This document shows, piece by piece, positions 36,034-48,560 of a DNA stretch of 64,000 bases. The DNA lies in assembly GCF_900090045.1 (NCBI RefSeq), contig NC_041788.1:1612001-1676000 (forward strand), written 5' to 3'. Numbering within the stretch: position 1 is the stretch's first letter; each line of letters opens with the position of its first letter. A model generated the notes under the pieces. The model was not told the origin of the DNA. It made no database searches and saw nothing but the letters and a program-made list of their open reading frames with translations. This DNA is from Plasmodium malariae. Taxonomy: Eukaryota; Apicomplexa; Aconoidasida; Haemosporida; Plasmodiidae. The position numbers and the translations under genes are program-made.

Positions 36034-38994
36034 CTATGGTATGTACACATAAACTTGACTATTTTCTTCTTTCTGGATGTATTCCCTTTCAACCAACAAG
36101 TCTATCTTTTTTTCGATCACCTAAAATGGAATATCAAAATGAAAGTAGGCGTGTGTAAAAGTTTATGTACATGCATATACATATGTGTACATATGTGTGT
36201 ACATATGTGTGTACATGTGTGTGTGCATATTGTATGTGCCTAAGTTTGTGCATGTATACAAAAAACATGCCTACTTTGCAAAAGAATTTGGTACGGTGGA
36301 CATTAAAGCGAATAAAATTATACATAATATATGCATTCTAATAATATGTTCTTGTAAATACTCTTTTCAAATCATCAACAAAGAAGTGACGAAAAAAAAA
36401 AAAAAAGCAAAATAAAACAAAACAAAACAAAAACACAAAGAAACAATTTAAAGCAAAAATGGGAAAGGAAAAAACGAAACAGAAAGACCAGTTTTAACAG
36501 ATAAAAATATTAACGTAACACACAGAAAAGCACGGAGAGCGCGAAAAAAAAAATTTGTCTTTGTTACTTGGTTCGTCGGAGAAAACGTGGGAAGAGACTT
36601 CTTTACGTAATCAAAAATTTGATCGTAAAATAATTTTTTATGGATTTTCATAACACGAACAATGGCAGCCTCTATTGCCATTGTCCTGTCCTCCTTGGTT
36701 TGTTCGTGTTCCTTCGATAATGATGCAGCTGCCTTCTTTATATAAACTTTGTTACGAATATAAGAGAAGTTCTTATTAATGTAAAAACTGGAAGAAATCC
36801 AATCTACAATATCATCAGTAGACTGGATAATTTTAAAATAAAATAAACATGAGAACATGTTATTTGTAAATGTTTTTAAATCTAACTGTAATTCGTTCTT
36901 TACTATATCATAGTTTATATACTTATACTTATTAAACAACAAAAGAATTTGTGCATTTACAACATTACAGTATAGATAATACAATGTATCATTAAAAGGA
37001 TACTCTAAAATAACTTCACTCAATTCGTAAACCCATTCTAATTTTCTATTTTTATTTTCTGATTTATAATATTCTTCAAATGATTCAATAAATTTACTGA
37101 AGTTATCATATAATTTCATAGAGGTTTTTTCTAAGGGTGGCCAATAACCTTTATTTAATATTTTAACTGAAAAAAAATTTTTTACATAATTTGAATTTAG
37201 CTCATTTTTATTAGTAGTATATTTTCTATCAATATAATCCCAAAATTTATTATTAAGCATATTATTATTCATAATATCTTGAATCATGCCACCTAATTTT
37301 GACGTATATTGAGATCCGCACAAATAATACAAACTTTCAATGAATTTTTTTTCAATATTTAATGATATATATATGTTGTTAATCAATCTGTTCGCTAAAT
37401 ATATCCTATAGTATTCAAAAAAATTTTCCTTATTATTTGTATAATTAAATATTTCAACGATATCTGCTATTTTTTTCATTATGGAGATTGTTTCGGAGTC
37501 ATTTTCGTTAGTAACTAAGTTATCCCTATCTATCTGATCCTTAATCAAGTTATTTGTAATGTTGGACGCAGTTTCACTTGTACTCGTATGAGCAATAATT
37601 TCTAAGGATTCATTTTCAATTTTTCTCTTCTTAGTATCATAAGTGATATTATTATTTGATAAGTTTTCATCATATTTTTGATTTTCGTCCTTTCTTAATA
37701 TATTGTCTGCATACAGAACTAATAGTTTTACTGTACTGAAATATTGATCTTCATGCTCTACAAAACTTTCAAAGTAGTCTTTTAAACATTCCTTAAAATG
37801 ATGATCTATGGAACTATTAGATATACTAAAAAAGGACAATTTAAATACATTATCATAATGATTGTGTAATTTAATGAGCTGATCTATATATTCGCACAAG
37901 ATGTACTCCTCTTTTTGTCCAATTATATTATTATTTATGTTGGATTCGCAAACATTTTTTTCATTAATTTTCGTGGTATTTATATTTTTGGACATATCCA
38001 CATATTTTTCTTTTAAATTATTACCTTCAGTTTTTACATATTCCCCTATGATTCTTTTTAAACCTTCTATAGCTTCAGTAAAATAGGAAAATAAAATGTA
38101 CGTTCTTCTTAAGCAACGTAAATTATTATTTTTCAATAAATCAAAAATGTTCTTCTTATTACTTAATAAGAAATCTAATTTTTCATATATTAAAATTCTT
38201 ACGATAATATTTGTTACTTTTTCACATGTTTCTTCATTTAAATTTAATGATTTATTTTTTTGAAATTCTTTTTCAATTGAATTTTCAATTAAAATAATAT
38301 AATCATCAAAATTTAATTTACTTATCCAATTTTCTCCTTCTTTTTTATAATAAGAATCTATATTTTCTAACACCTTCTTTTCTATATCATGTTCATACAT
38401 TTTTTCATTGCTCTCTTTGTCTAATTCCTTATATAAAAGAACTAAATCACAGAATAATTTTTTTTCCTCTTCATTTTCATCTTTTCTTAAATTATCATAT
38501 ATTTCGTAAATAATATTTTGTATACAACCTCTTAAATCATTAAACAGAGTCATTTTAAAAATATTTTTTGTATACGCACTTAGACATAAGGAACTGTTAT
38601 ATTCTACATAATAACGGTCCAGGTATCGTAAAAACTTATTCATCCAATTTGTATAAAAAGAATATTTAAACCATGCATCAATTAAAAATTTTGTTTTTTT
38701 TATTTCACTTTTATCTTTTAATAAAGGTTTAATTTTATCAACAGCATAGATAGATAAACTTTCACCATATTTTCTATATACTTCTTTAGAATAACAAAAA
38801 GGGTTTTTCTTCGCACACATATTGTATACTACTGTATATAATCTAGTATATTCCTTTGCACTAAACAAATTCTCATTCTTTTCAATATTGTCATTTTCTA
38901 AATATTTTTCTATTTTTTCAATAGCTTCTTCTTTTATTATTTTCCACCCGCTCTCAAAATTTAAGTTGGCAATATCCATTTTTGCGTAGCTCAA
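36034..38994 (-). CDS. CUL1: Cullin-1, SCF-type ubiquitin ligase scaffold
   Basis: Two exons encode about 837 residues. Exon 1 (36568-38994) carries the N-terminal helical cullin repeats and the cullin-homology domain. The donor GTAACA at 36567 joins in phase 0 to exon 2 (36034-36120), which has a TTTTAG acceptor and encodes the conserved end VIEKKIDLLVEREYIQ to the stop. The winged-helix region shows AAIVRVMKIHKKL, whose Lys (about residue 781) matches the neddylation site. Cullins hold a RING protein and a substrate adaptor to build ubiquitin ligases. The N-terminal WKxIxEEAIEKIEKY-like region and overall length fit CUL1/CUL3-type rather than APC2. Without exon 2 the frame runs on into non-conserved hydrophobic residues, so the splice is needed. 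Confidence 0.85.
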
Positions 38995-39468
38995 TTGTTC
39001 TCATAAATAAATTATCCACAAAAACATTTGTATTAATGTATCCATGTAACGATGTATCTATCAATGTATGTAACAATGTATATGTTTACGCAAATATACA
39101 TGCATATGTACGCATATACTATATATATATATATATGTATGTATGTAAATTTACGGCGCTGTTCACATATATTTTTCTTTTTAAATTATTTATATTCAAA
39201 AATATCAGCGCAGTAATAATTCGCGTTACATAATAAAACGAATTAATAATGTTCGTAAAAATATGTACATTTTATCGCAAACTAGATATAACATGTAATA
39301 AACTGAAATAATTATGTTTTACGTAAACGTTGATGAAAAAATGGATTGAACTAAATTTTATTATTGCTTCGTTTAGCTTTAAAAGAATGAAAAGAAAGGA
39401 AAAAAAAAAAAAAAAAATAGAAATATAAATATAAATAAAAAATAATAAACTTAACATAGCTTGGTTTC

Positions 39469-39550
39469 TTCCTTCCTTTCTTGCTTCTTTTTTTCCTTCC
39501 TTTCTTCCTTCCTTTCTGCCTTCCTTTCTACCTTCCTTTTTTTTTTTTTT
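39469..39550. repeat. Homopyrimidine TTCC/CTTT repeat
   Basis: About 80 bases of the plus strand are almost only C and T, in repeating CTTCCTTC, CTTTCTTC and CCTTTCTG units, continuing into poly(T). A homopurine-homopyrimidine tract of this length can form triplex or other non-B structures. It lies about 470 bp upstream of the cullin start. Confidence 0.85.
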
Positions 39551-41109
39551 ATAAATGTGCACACAATTTCACCAAAAACTAATACAACGAGCGTGAAAAA
39601 AGAAGCGGAAAAAATAATAATTTAAAATGGAAACATTAATAATATAGCAAGGGGGAAATAATGCGTTAAACTACACTGTATAAAATTATATACATGAATA
39701 TATACATACATAGATGTATGTATATGAACATATGTATATCATTCATAGTCCAATAAATTGAACACAGATTAAGCAAAAATGTAAGGTGCGAAGACATAAC
39801 AACAAAAAAAATATATAATAAAATAAAAACGTAATAAAATAATAATAAAATAAAAATGTAATAAAATAATAATAAAATAAAAGTAAAATGAAATAAATAA
39901 ATAAAGCTTTTTTCCCATATATTATAATGGTTTGTGTGATAATATTACGTGATCCAAATTAAGTAACACAAAATTCAAACAAGAATAATTAACAAAGAGG
40001 AAAAAACGGAAAGATCGTACTATATTAATAATAATTTGTATCTATATTTAACATTGCCTTTTTTAGAGAAATTAAAATATGTAGATATGCATAAAATCTG
40101 TGGATCAAATATTATCAAGTTTGTTCCCAACAAAGTTAAAAAATAAAATTGAAACTTGGTTTTCTTCGTATTTTCTTATGCAATTTTATGTATTGCTTTT
40201 ACAAAGATATTATTTAATAACAAATCAAATGTAGAATTGGGGTTGTTTTTCATTATGGAAATATTGTTCCCAGTTCTTCTGAAAACATGTTTCTTTTTTT
40301 AAATGATTTAATTTTTATAATTAAAAATGAAATAATACTTTTATAAAGCAAACGTTCTAATATCATACACTTATAAATGCTATATTAAAACAAAAAATCT
40401 CCTATGATAATTTACAATTTTACGAACTTTTTGTACTCTTGTAAGATTTTGCTAAAACATTTTTTTTATATTTACTTTTGATAAATAATATGGTGTTAAA
40501 ATTTTAACATGCACATTTATAATTATCCCGTTCAAGAAATAATTGAGTTGTAACACATTTTTATTTTTTTAATATAAATATGATAACCTTTTTCTTTTTT
40601 TTTTTTTTCCTCTCAGCAAAGTCCCTTTAAGCATCAGAATTTGTAACTTTGAACAAAAATGTACACCTCTAAATGCGCGTTAATATAATTTCTCTTTAAG
40701 ATCAATTTTTATTTGTTTTTAATAATGTTTATGTCTGTTTTTTTTATTTATCTACAGTAAAATTCTGATTTATTTTGTCTCATCATATCTTTAATATTTT
40801 ATTTTATCAAGTTAATACTTTACACATTTCATTTGATCAGTCCAACATGTAAACATTTTATTTTGTCACTTCAACATTTTAATATTTTACATTTTTTCAT
40901 TTACAATTGCAGAACTTTTATGTAGATTTTTTATACAAGAATGTTTTTTTTTTTTTTTTTTTTAAACCAAAAAGTAGCATATTTAATATCAAATGTGTGC
41001 TAAAATGTATAATTTATGAAACGTTTTTTTTGTTTTTTATTTCATTCATTTTGTTATAATTAATGTTTTGTCGATAATTATGAAAAATAACAGAAAAAAA
41101 AAAAAATTA

Positions 41110-41230
41110 ATTAAAATGAAACAAATTAAAATGAAACAAATTAAAATGAAACAAATTAAAATGAAACAAATTAAAATGAAACAAATTAAAATGAAATAAA
41201 TTAAAATGAAATAAATTAAAATAAAATAAA
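41110..41230. repeat. 15-bp minisatellite, eight copies
   Basis: Eight adjacent copies of TTAAAATGAAACAAA. The first five are identical; the next have ACAAA changed to ATAAA and the last is further worn. It stays open on the minus strand as a Phe/Ile/Leu/His frame only because the unit is a multiple of three; I do not consider it coding. Confidence 0.92.
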
Positions 41231-41776
41231 GTAACATAAAAAAGTTCTATAAAAATGCAACATTTCATTAAACAACTTTGTAAGTACGCATTCGGACAAA
41301 TCTGCAAAATGGAAGAATAGAAATGAGTTGCAAGTAAATGTAACTGTTCGCATGTGTGTAAATATATTTATATATTGTATATATGATTATATTTTTGCTT
41401 TTCTGTATTCATGTGCACAATAATGCGGGGGTGATATGCGACGATATATTAAGAGTCCGTTAATATATATATATACATTTTTTTTCTTTTTTTTTCATAT
41501 AGAGAACGAATTCTCCTGTAATGTGCATAATTTATTTTCTTTAATTTTGATATATAGAGTGCCTATAGATTACACAAATGTGTAGAAAGGCAAGTGTATC
41601 TATTTTGCACACCTGTAAATGAAATAATTATTTCATGCATTCATTTCTTCACATGTTCATTTGTTCATTTATTCATTTTTTTTTTTTTTTTTTTGTCTAA
41701 TATTGACCATACGAAATCCTCGAATTGGTTGAGCTCAATGTTTTGCACATTTCTTTAGACACAAAGAAAAAAAAAA

Positions 41777-43193
41777 ATGTCCGAAACATCAACTTGCCCA
41801 ATTAACGATTTCTTTGATATAGATGAAGAAAACGACTTGGATGAACTAAAAAAGGAAGATACTCAAATATATAGAGGAACTTTTTTATCTTATATTTATA
41901 GGCAGTTCGAATTTTGTTGTACAACATTTTTCGATGAGTTAGAAAAGAAAAATAAAAAAAAAAATATTACATTAAAGAAAAATTTTTTTGAAGATTACGA
42001 TAAAAGCAAAAATGACACTTGTCAGTATCGTGTCTTTGATAAAATACTTAAAAAAAATGGAGACTTGATTAAAGAAGTACCGTTAGATTCGAAATATTTT
42101 AGCCCTCATGTAACATATGCAACTATGAATATAAAAGTATTTCGTTTTTCCTCATATTTTAGAGAAATCTACATAAAGGACATTTGCGCAAATACATATA
42201 TAAATACATATATATGTGTGTTTATGTGTTGATATATTAATTATACCTGTGTATATACTGCAAAAGGGGAGAATACGTATATGTCCGAAATGAAATATGC
42301 TGCATACGTTATAAATTTATTTTCATCATTTTGTTTTTTCACTTTTTCACTTTTTCACTTTTTCGCTTTTTCAATTTTTCAATATTTCACTTTATTCCCG
42401 TTTCTTCTTCTCCTAGGCAGACTGGTGTGAATGCGCGCACGAAATAGATATAGAGTTAAATATGGAAGAAGTACGGTTTTGTATTTTTAACTTTTTTTTG
42501 AAAATGTACAGGTCTGAAACGAGAGACAAAGACCTACTATTATCTATTATTTTAGAATGTTTATACTGTAGGAAAGATTTTAAAAAAGAAATCCAATGTC
42601 AAAAAGCTAAATTAAAATTTTTAAAAGAAATTAAAAGTATAGAAATTAACAACTTTAAAGAGTCCTTAAATGAATTAATTACTATAATTGAAAATACCAA
42701 TTTTGTACAAATTAATAGATATAAAAGTAGTGAAAAGTTTTATTTTAAATTATATATTATCATAAATATAAAATACCCATATGGAATTTACTTATATAAT
42801 TGTGATGAAGCATATGATATAGTTCTTATTGATTGTAATACTGATAATAATAACAAGCCCAAAATTATGAGCTTCTTTTCATTGAGAAAGTTTGTATCCT
42901 TTCTCAATAGTATACATTCTATTCATTTTACTGATGAAAATACCCATGATTCATTCCCCATCGTCGTTTATGAGTCCAGGGAGTGCTATGCTTTATCAAA
43001 TAATAATTTATTTCTTAAATCTAGCGCGTGCAAAAAAAAAAAGAAGAAATTTCAAAAAAGTAACATTTTAAATGATCAAAAAGAACATGAGGATAAAGAT
43101 GAAGATGAAGATGAAGAAGATACAGATATGCAAAATGAACAAGGTGTAGATAAATGTGATAAATATAGCAACTTTCAACAAGAAATAAGATAA
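41777..43193 (+). CDS. Conserved protein of unknown function, two exons
   Basis: Exon 1 (41777-42136) is 120 codons beginning MSETSTCP and ends at donor GTATTTCG. Exon 2 (42417-43193) follows a pyrimidine-rich acceptor TCTCCTAG. They meet in phase 0 (NIK then ADWCECAHEID), giving 378 residues. Reading through the donor gives a frame that ends in (TA)n-coded residues, so splicing is well supported. The N-terminus is acidic. The middle is mixed alpha/beta, with CECAHEID and a YCRKDF segment, and a likely helical stretch around EIKSIEINNFKES. The C-terminus has a poly-Lys run and an acidic DEDEDEEDTD tail. No signal peptide or membrane segment is seen. I do not recognise a domain. Confidence 0.78.
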
Positions 43194-43940
43194 TCGATAT
43201 AGAAAAAAAGCTTATAATCCTTTAATAATAATAAAGCGTAAAAGAGGTAGAAAAGGCATATTGACACAATTGCAAAAAAGACCTTTCCAATCATTTTTTC
43301 AAATAAACGTCTCCTTTTTTTTGCGACGAAAATGGTACATGTATGCGTATATGCAAAAATAAGTACATATAAGCATACATATATATATGTGTATGTATGT
43401 GCGCACCTGAGTACTCGTTTTAGTATGGTTTATTTTATGATTATCTTTAAATGTTACTCACATAATGTAATGAGACTTAAATCTAAGTCTCTATAAATCA
43501 CGAAAATTTTAATTTATATAAAATATTTAAAATGCAGTAAACCTCATTAAAAAACACGTCCTAAATATTTAGAAGCGCAAAAAAAAAAAAAAAAAAAGAA
43601 GCATAACATAAAAACCGGCAATTAATGAAGGTACTCTTAATTTTTTGCAAATTTAGATGCACCCGCAAGAATGTACATATATAAAACCATGCAAGCATAC
43701 AAGCTTTACACACATACATATCTACTTACATGCACACGTTCATCGGTAATTCGGATTTGTTTGTTCTAAATTGTCAGCATGTTCTCATCAAATGCTAACC
43801 ACATAATATACGAGGTCAAGTTAATTACGCACAAATAATAGAATTGTTAATTAATACATATATTATTATATATATACTCTCTGTAAGGGGTTATGGTAGG
43901 AAAAAAAAGAAAAAAAATTTTTTTTTTGATTTATGAATTA
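43194..43940. other. Convergent intergenic region
   Basis: This is 3' flank of the unknown two-exon gene (+) and of HPPK-DHPS (-). It is AT-rich with A runs near 43581-43598 and 43901-43927. No gene is seen. Confidence 0.6.
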
Positions 43941-46589
43941 TTACGATTCGTGTATTTTTGTAAGTACATCTAAAACTGCCTTAGTTTCTAGTACGTCATG
44001 AACCCTTATTAAGTCTACCTTCTTGTAATAACTGTACGAGGCAATGGCTAATCCTCCTAGGTTGAAGTGAAAGGATAAAAAAAGAAGAAATATATATATA
44101 ACATATAAATGTACGTATGTATGCATATATATGGGACACATATTCAGAACAAATAAACATCAATGTGTGAAGCTAAAAATGCTCGTGGAAAAAAAAAAAA
44201 AAAAAGAGGTCTCTATGCAATTACCACATATATTTTTCTGATATGGCAGCTGGTCTTTATCCTTGCGCATGTAGTTCACCTTAAACAACCATTTTTTCGA
44301 TTTATCATTTTCATTGTCATTTTTATCATCATAAAAATTCAATTTCTCCCTATTTATTACACCATTGTGATCATCCATACAATGTGCAATAAATCTTTTT
44401 CTTGAATAACCAATGAAAAGAGGATAGTCATCATAAACATGAATATCCTGTAACAGTTTAATTGACTGATCATGCTTTTTTGCAAATCCTAAACCTACAT
44501 CAAATAATATTCTATAACGAGGTATTCCATTTAAAACAAGAAAATTTAATCTATTTTCTAAATAAGTTTTAATATCATAAACAACATCATTATAATCTGT
44601 TAACTTATCCATTGTATGTGGATTTCCCCTTTTATGCATTAAAACAACAGTGTAAAATTTATTTTCTTTTTTTAATAATTTTATTATTTCTGGGTTATTT
44701 GTGCATGCGCTAATGTCATTTAAAATATCAACTAAATCATTTTCAACACACTCTTTAAAAACATTATAATTTACCGTATCAATACTTATTATCGGTTTTA
44801 TTCTGTCTATTTTTTCTAAATTCTGTTCATCTACTTCTTTCATTTTGTATTTTATTTCGTTCCATTTTTTTTTAAATAATGTTAAAACGGGTATAACTAA
44901 ATCTCTTTCACTAATACTAGGATTTGGAATAACATAAGGAGCAGACGACTCTCCTCCTATATCTATTACACTTGCCCCTTCATTTATCATTTCAAACATT
45001 CTTTCCACAGCTTTGGTTGGATTAACAAATAAACCTCCATCAGAAAAAGAATCATAATTTACATTTAATATACCAACTATATTTGTTTTCTCCTTTAAAT
45101 AAGATACCTCATCTTTTAATACATACATTCTTCTATTAAACTCCTTGATATTTATATTATATGTCTCTTTAAAATTTCTAATAAAATTCAAATACAATGT
45201 GTTTATCGTATCTTTTAATACAATATGTTTATAATTAGGTATTATATCATTTAAACATAATAATATGCTATATCTATATTTTGTGTATAAATGAGGAATA
45301 CTTAGAAATTGTATCTTATTTTTTATTCTTTCAATTGCTTCAATGTGTCTATTGTTATTCCTGTCAATGTTAATATATGTTGTGATAACTTTGTATATAT
45401 ATTCTTTTTCTAATTCTAAATTTTCCATAAAAATGGTATAGTTATTAAAAAATAAAATATCTATGTCTATCCTACGTTTTTCAAATCTTTGTATATCTTT
45501 TAAATCTTCCCTTTTCATTATCTGCTCTATATATTTTATAATTACTAACATGCTAAGTGGGTCATCAATAAAAGTTCTAACCACAACAGTTAAATTAAAA
45601 AAATAATTCGTGTAATATTTATTTTTAAATTTCTCCAGATTATTTTTCATTGTTTCATCTTGCGCTTTTAATTTATTTTTAGTTTTCAATTCATATTCAT
45701 GCACACTAATTTCTTTCAACATATTCTCATTTAATTTTTCATTTTTCATAAATTTCTCAAGTTCATTACATTCGTAAATTAAATTGTCGCTCTCTTTATA
45801 TTTCGACTCCCCTAGTGTACTTAACAATTCTTTAATCCATTTAATGTCACTTTCATATTCTACTTCTTTCACGGATTTTACTATTTGCTTTTCAGCTAGT
45901 GCGATGTACTCCGGGACGGTTTCGTATATGTAGGAACTATTAATAATTTTACCTTACATGATAAGAAAAGAAAAAGAGAACAAATGGGGTAACATATTGG
46001 GGTCAACAAATGGAGTAAAATATTGGGGTCAACAAATGGAGTAAAATATTGGGGTCAACAAATGGAGTAAAATATTGGGGTCAACAAATGAGGTAAATAC
46101 ATGTAACAAAAAAATTGGATAAAAAATAGGGGTAAAAACATGGTGTAAAAAATTTTGGTAAAAAAATGAGGTAAAAGAATTAGATCAAAAAATGTTTGCA
46201 TAATATAATACATTTATTACGAAATCCACATTTTCAGGAGAACATATGTTTACAAGTACGGATTGATACATGTAACTTTTTTTTTTTAAGGGGGTCATAC
46301 GAATAATATATTATACGCCTTACCCTACACACATGCACATGTACAAATACATAAATATACTCATGCTAACATACATACATATATATATCTTATCATGTAA
46401 GGTTTTTCACTCTATCTGTTGGATATATTTCTTTTTCTATTTTTTATACTAACCAAAATACTTTTCTGTCAAATACAGTGCTGTTTCTATAATTGTTACA
46501 GAATTCCTTTTGTCATTTGTTCCGAAATTTAAAACAGCTATGTTCTTCATATTATTCCGAGAATTTGTCATCTCTTCGATAACAGCCAT
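43941..46589 (-). CDS. PPPK-DHPS: Bifunctional HPPK-DHPS (folate synthesis)
   Basis: Three exons encode 659 residues: 46454-46589, 44225-45952 and 43941-44056, joined in phases 1 and 1 (each completes a Gly codon). HPPK adds pyrophosphate to hydroxymethyl-dihydropterin; DHPS condenses the product with para-aminobenzoate to give dihydropteroate. HPPK is seen in the NFGTNDKRNS start, ETVPEYIA and RRIDIDILFF. DHPS is seen in GILNVNYDSFSDGG, DIGGESSAP (near residue 377), IISIDTVNY, DISACTN, VVLMHKRGNPHTMDKL, FDVGLGFAKKH, GYSRKRFIAHC and the C-terminal IRVHDVLETKAVLDVL. A stop lies in frame 24 bases before the chosen ATG. DHPS is the sulfadoxine target. At positions aligned to P. falciparum 436, 437, 540 and 581 the residues are Ser, Ala, Lys and Ala, the drug-sensitive states. 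Intron 1 holds a 26-bp minisatellite. Confidence 0.95.
45996..46099. repeat. 26-bp minisatellite in HPPK-DHPS intron 1
   Basis: Four tandem copies of a 26-base unit beginning ATTGGGGTCAACAAATGG. The first three are identical and the fourth is altered at its end. A more worn series of GGTAAAAA-type units continues to about 46190. It lies wholly between the phase-1 donor at 46453 and the acceptor at 45953. Confidence 0.92.
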
Positions 46590-47416
46590 GTTATCGTTTT
46601 TCTTATTTTTTTACCCTTTGACAGAAATGATATTAACTTCTTCCCTCTTAGTAGCGGTACGACTTTTTTTTTTTTTTTTTTTCTCCTTATCGATATATAA
46701 TGTACTTATAAAAGTTAATAGGTAAAAATTTTGTATAAAGACTCAGTTATTTCGAACATTAGAAGGCATCACAAAAGAAAGAACATGTATGTATAAATGT
46801 ATACATACGATATATATATATATATGTACTTTTATAATTTTTTTTTTGTGATAGAGGCTTTCTTCTTTTATTTAGCTTGATGTAGAATGTATTTTCGTGA
46901 AGGGTGAAGGTAATGTTTGTTAAAATTTATTGACACTATTTATTTCCTTTTTTTCCTCTTTTTTTGGTCGTTTTTTTAGAATCTTTTTATAATATTTTAT
47001 ATTACATAATATCGTATTATTTTATATTTATTTTAATAAAATTTTTTTAAAAAGTGAGATTAAAAATATATTGTGATATATCAAAGATAACTCAGATAAC
47101 ACTAAATGCACATTAATTTTCTACATAAAAAAAATAAGTGACAGGGAAGCAGTTAGTCCTATTATTTAGTGCATAGGTTTAGCTACGAAATAAGAAAATA
47201 ACTGAATAACTAAATAAGAAGAGAGCTTCTTTTTTAATTTTCCATATTTATTATTTATTTTATTTTTCTTTTACCATTAAGGGGGGAGGGTGGAAAAAAT
47301 ACATATATATGTGTATATGATATATGTGCTTTGTTCATATGAATGCCTCCACGTACTAAATAAATGTTTATAACGGATACCTAAATTCTATAATTATTAC
47401 ATTCCTTTTAGAAAAT
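46590..47416. promoter_or_regulatory. Divergent promoter region
   Basis: HPPK-DHPS (-) and the six-exon membrane protein gene (+) diverge from here. The DNA is AT-rich, with a T run near 46667-46682 and a short G-rich patch at 47281-47292. No open frame looks coding. Confidence 0.5.
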
Positions 47417-48560
47417 ATGGACGCAAATATCCTTTATGATTTATACAAATCGTTCTGCTGTTATAAGAGTATACAAAAAATAAACCATTTTGTAAAAGCC
47501 AAGTAAAAGGAACACATAATAAAGATGATTGAGAAAAATAGGTGTTTACATATATTTGTGCATGTATATATATATGTGTATATACGTACATATGTATATG
47601 AGTACATATCCCTAAAATTTTTGCTTTTCACTAATACTGAAGTTGCATTAATTTAAAGACTATAATATTGTTATTAATAACCCCTTTTTATTTTAGTAAA
47701 GAAAAGATAAATCCCGATGAGTTAAAAATTATAAATGAAAACAAATTTATCTCTCATACGGTTGCCATTCTAATGGCATTAGGTAAACTCATAATACAGT
47801 GCATTACCTTATTAATATTTGTATACACATGTTGCACATTTATATAAATGTACAGGCAAATGTCGGATGTGTTTGCGTATGATAAATATTTGTATATATA
47901 TATATATATATATATATATTTTTATAGGTATACAGGCATCTTTCTTTAAATTAGGCAAAATGAAATATTTTATTTTCAGGTTTATATCTTTTAATATTTG
48001 TTACTTATAATAGAAAAACTTTTTTATATTTTTTACTCTGAAATGTAAATATTCTTTCTTATCTCCATATCATTTTTCTTTTTTCTTATTACGCATTTTT
48101 TAGGCCTTTTTTACCAAACTTTTTTGGAATAATAAGTAATCAAACGTGAAGCAAAAAAAAAAAAAAATCGCTATATTGTAGTTTGTTTATATTACACATA
48201 ATTGTATATATATATATGTATATGTATGTATAAAAATAAAGACCCATACACCTATTTTACGTATTCCCGTAGCATCTTGCTCCTTCCTGTATATTCATAA
48301 TTTGTATCTTAGTCGCAATACCATTAGTAAATTGATTCAACTAAATTTAAAACATTTCAATAACAAAGGTATATGCAGCTTCGTCGACGAAATGTAAGAA
48401 CGTATAAAAGGAACAACATAATGCTTATTAATTTTCTTTTGCATACATATAAAAAAAAGTATATAATATATATGCAATCATTATATTTTTATTTGATTTG
48501 TCTAGGTATAAAAGGGAAGAACCAAATGATTATTTAAATTTAACGAAGAAAGTATTTTAA
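47417..48560 (+). CDS. Six-exon small membrane protein, unknown function
   Basis: Six small exons encode 143 residues: 47417-47502, 47697-47782, 47928-47979, 48104-48135, 48273-48393 and 48506-48560. Donors are GTAAAA, GTAAAC, GTTTAT, GTAATC and GTAAGA, and acceptors are mostly T-rich. All phases (2, 1, 2, 1, 2) close and end at TAA, which is hard to get by chance. The product starts MDANILYDLYKSFCCY. Its middle has two hydrophobic segments (HTVAILMALGIQASFF and FLPNFFGIITSCSFLYI) joined by a basic loop, suggesting a hairpin membrane protein. The C-terminus is polar and charged. There is no signal peptide. The size and two-helix layout recall small mitochondrial or ER hairpin proteins, but no family signature is certain. 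Confidence 0.75.

Larger units (their letters stand above)
38995..41776. promoter_or_regulatory. Divergent intergenic region with tandem repeats
   Basis: This 2.8-kb gap separates the divergent cullin and unknown-protein genes. It contains a pyrimidine-only repeat (39469-39550) and a 15-bp minisatellite (41110-41230), listed separately. The rest is AT-rich DNA with homopolymers. I can support no gene. Confidence 0.5.

Noticed and set aside
36448..36567. The cullin C-terminus as read through from exon 1 (about 40 extra hydrophobic codons)
   Set aside because: This is intron sequence after the GTAACA donor; the exon at 36034-36120 supplies the conserved cullin C-terminal residues.
39272..39562. 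A minus-strand frame with RKEGRKEGRKEG repeats
   Set aside because: It is produced by the homopyrimidine repeat and flanking poly(A); there is no other coding evidence.
44160..44224. The DHPS end read through past codon KNICG into a Phe/Ser-rich tail
   Set aside because: It is an unspliced intron frame; the exon at 43941-44056 provides the conserved GLAIA and IRVHDVLETK segment.
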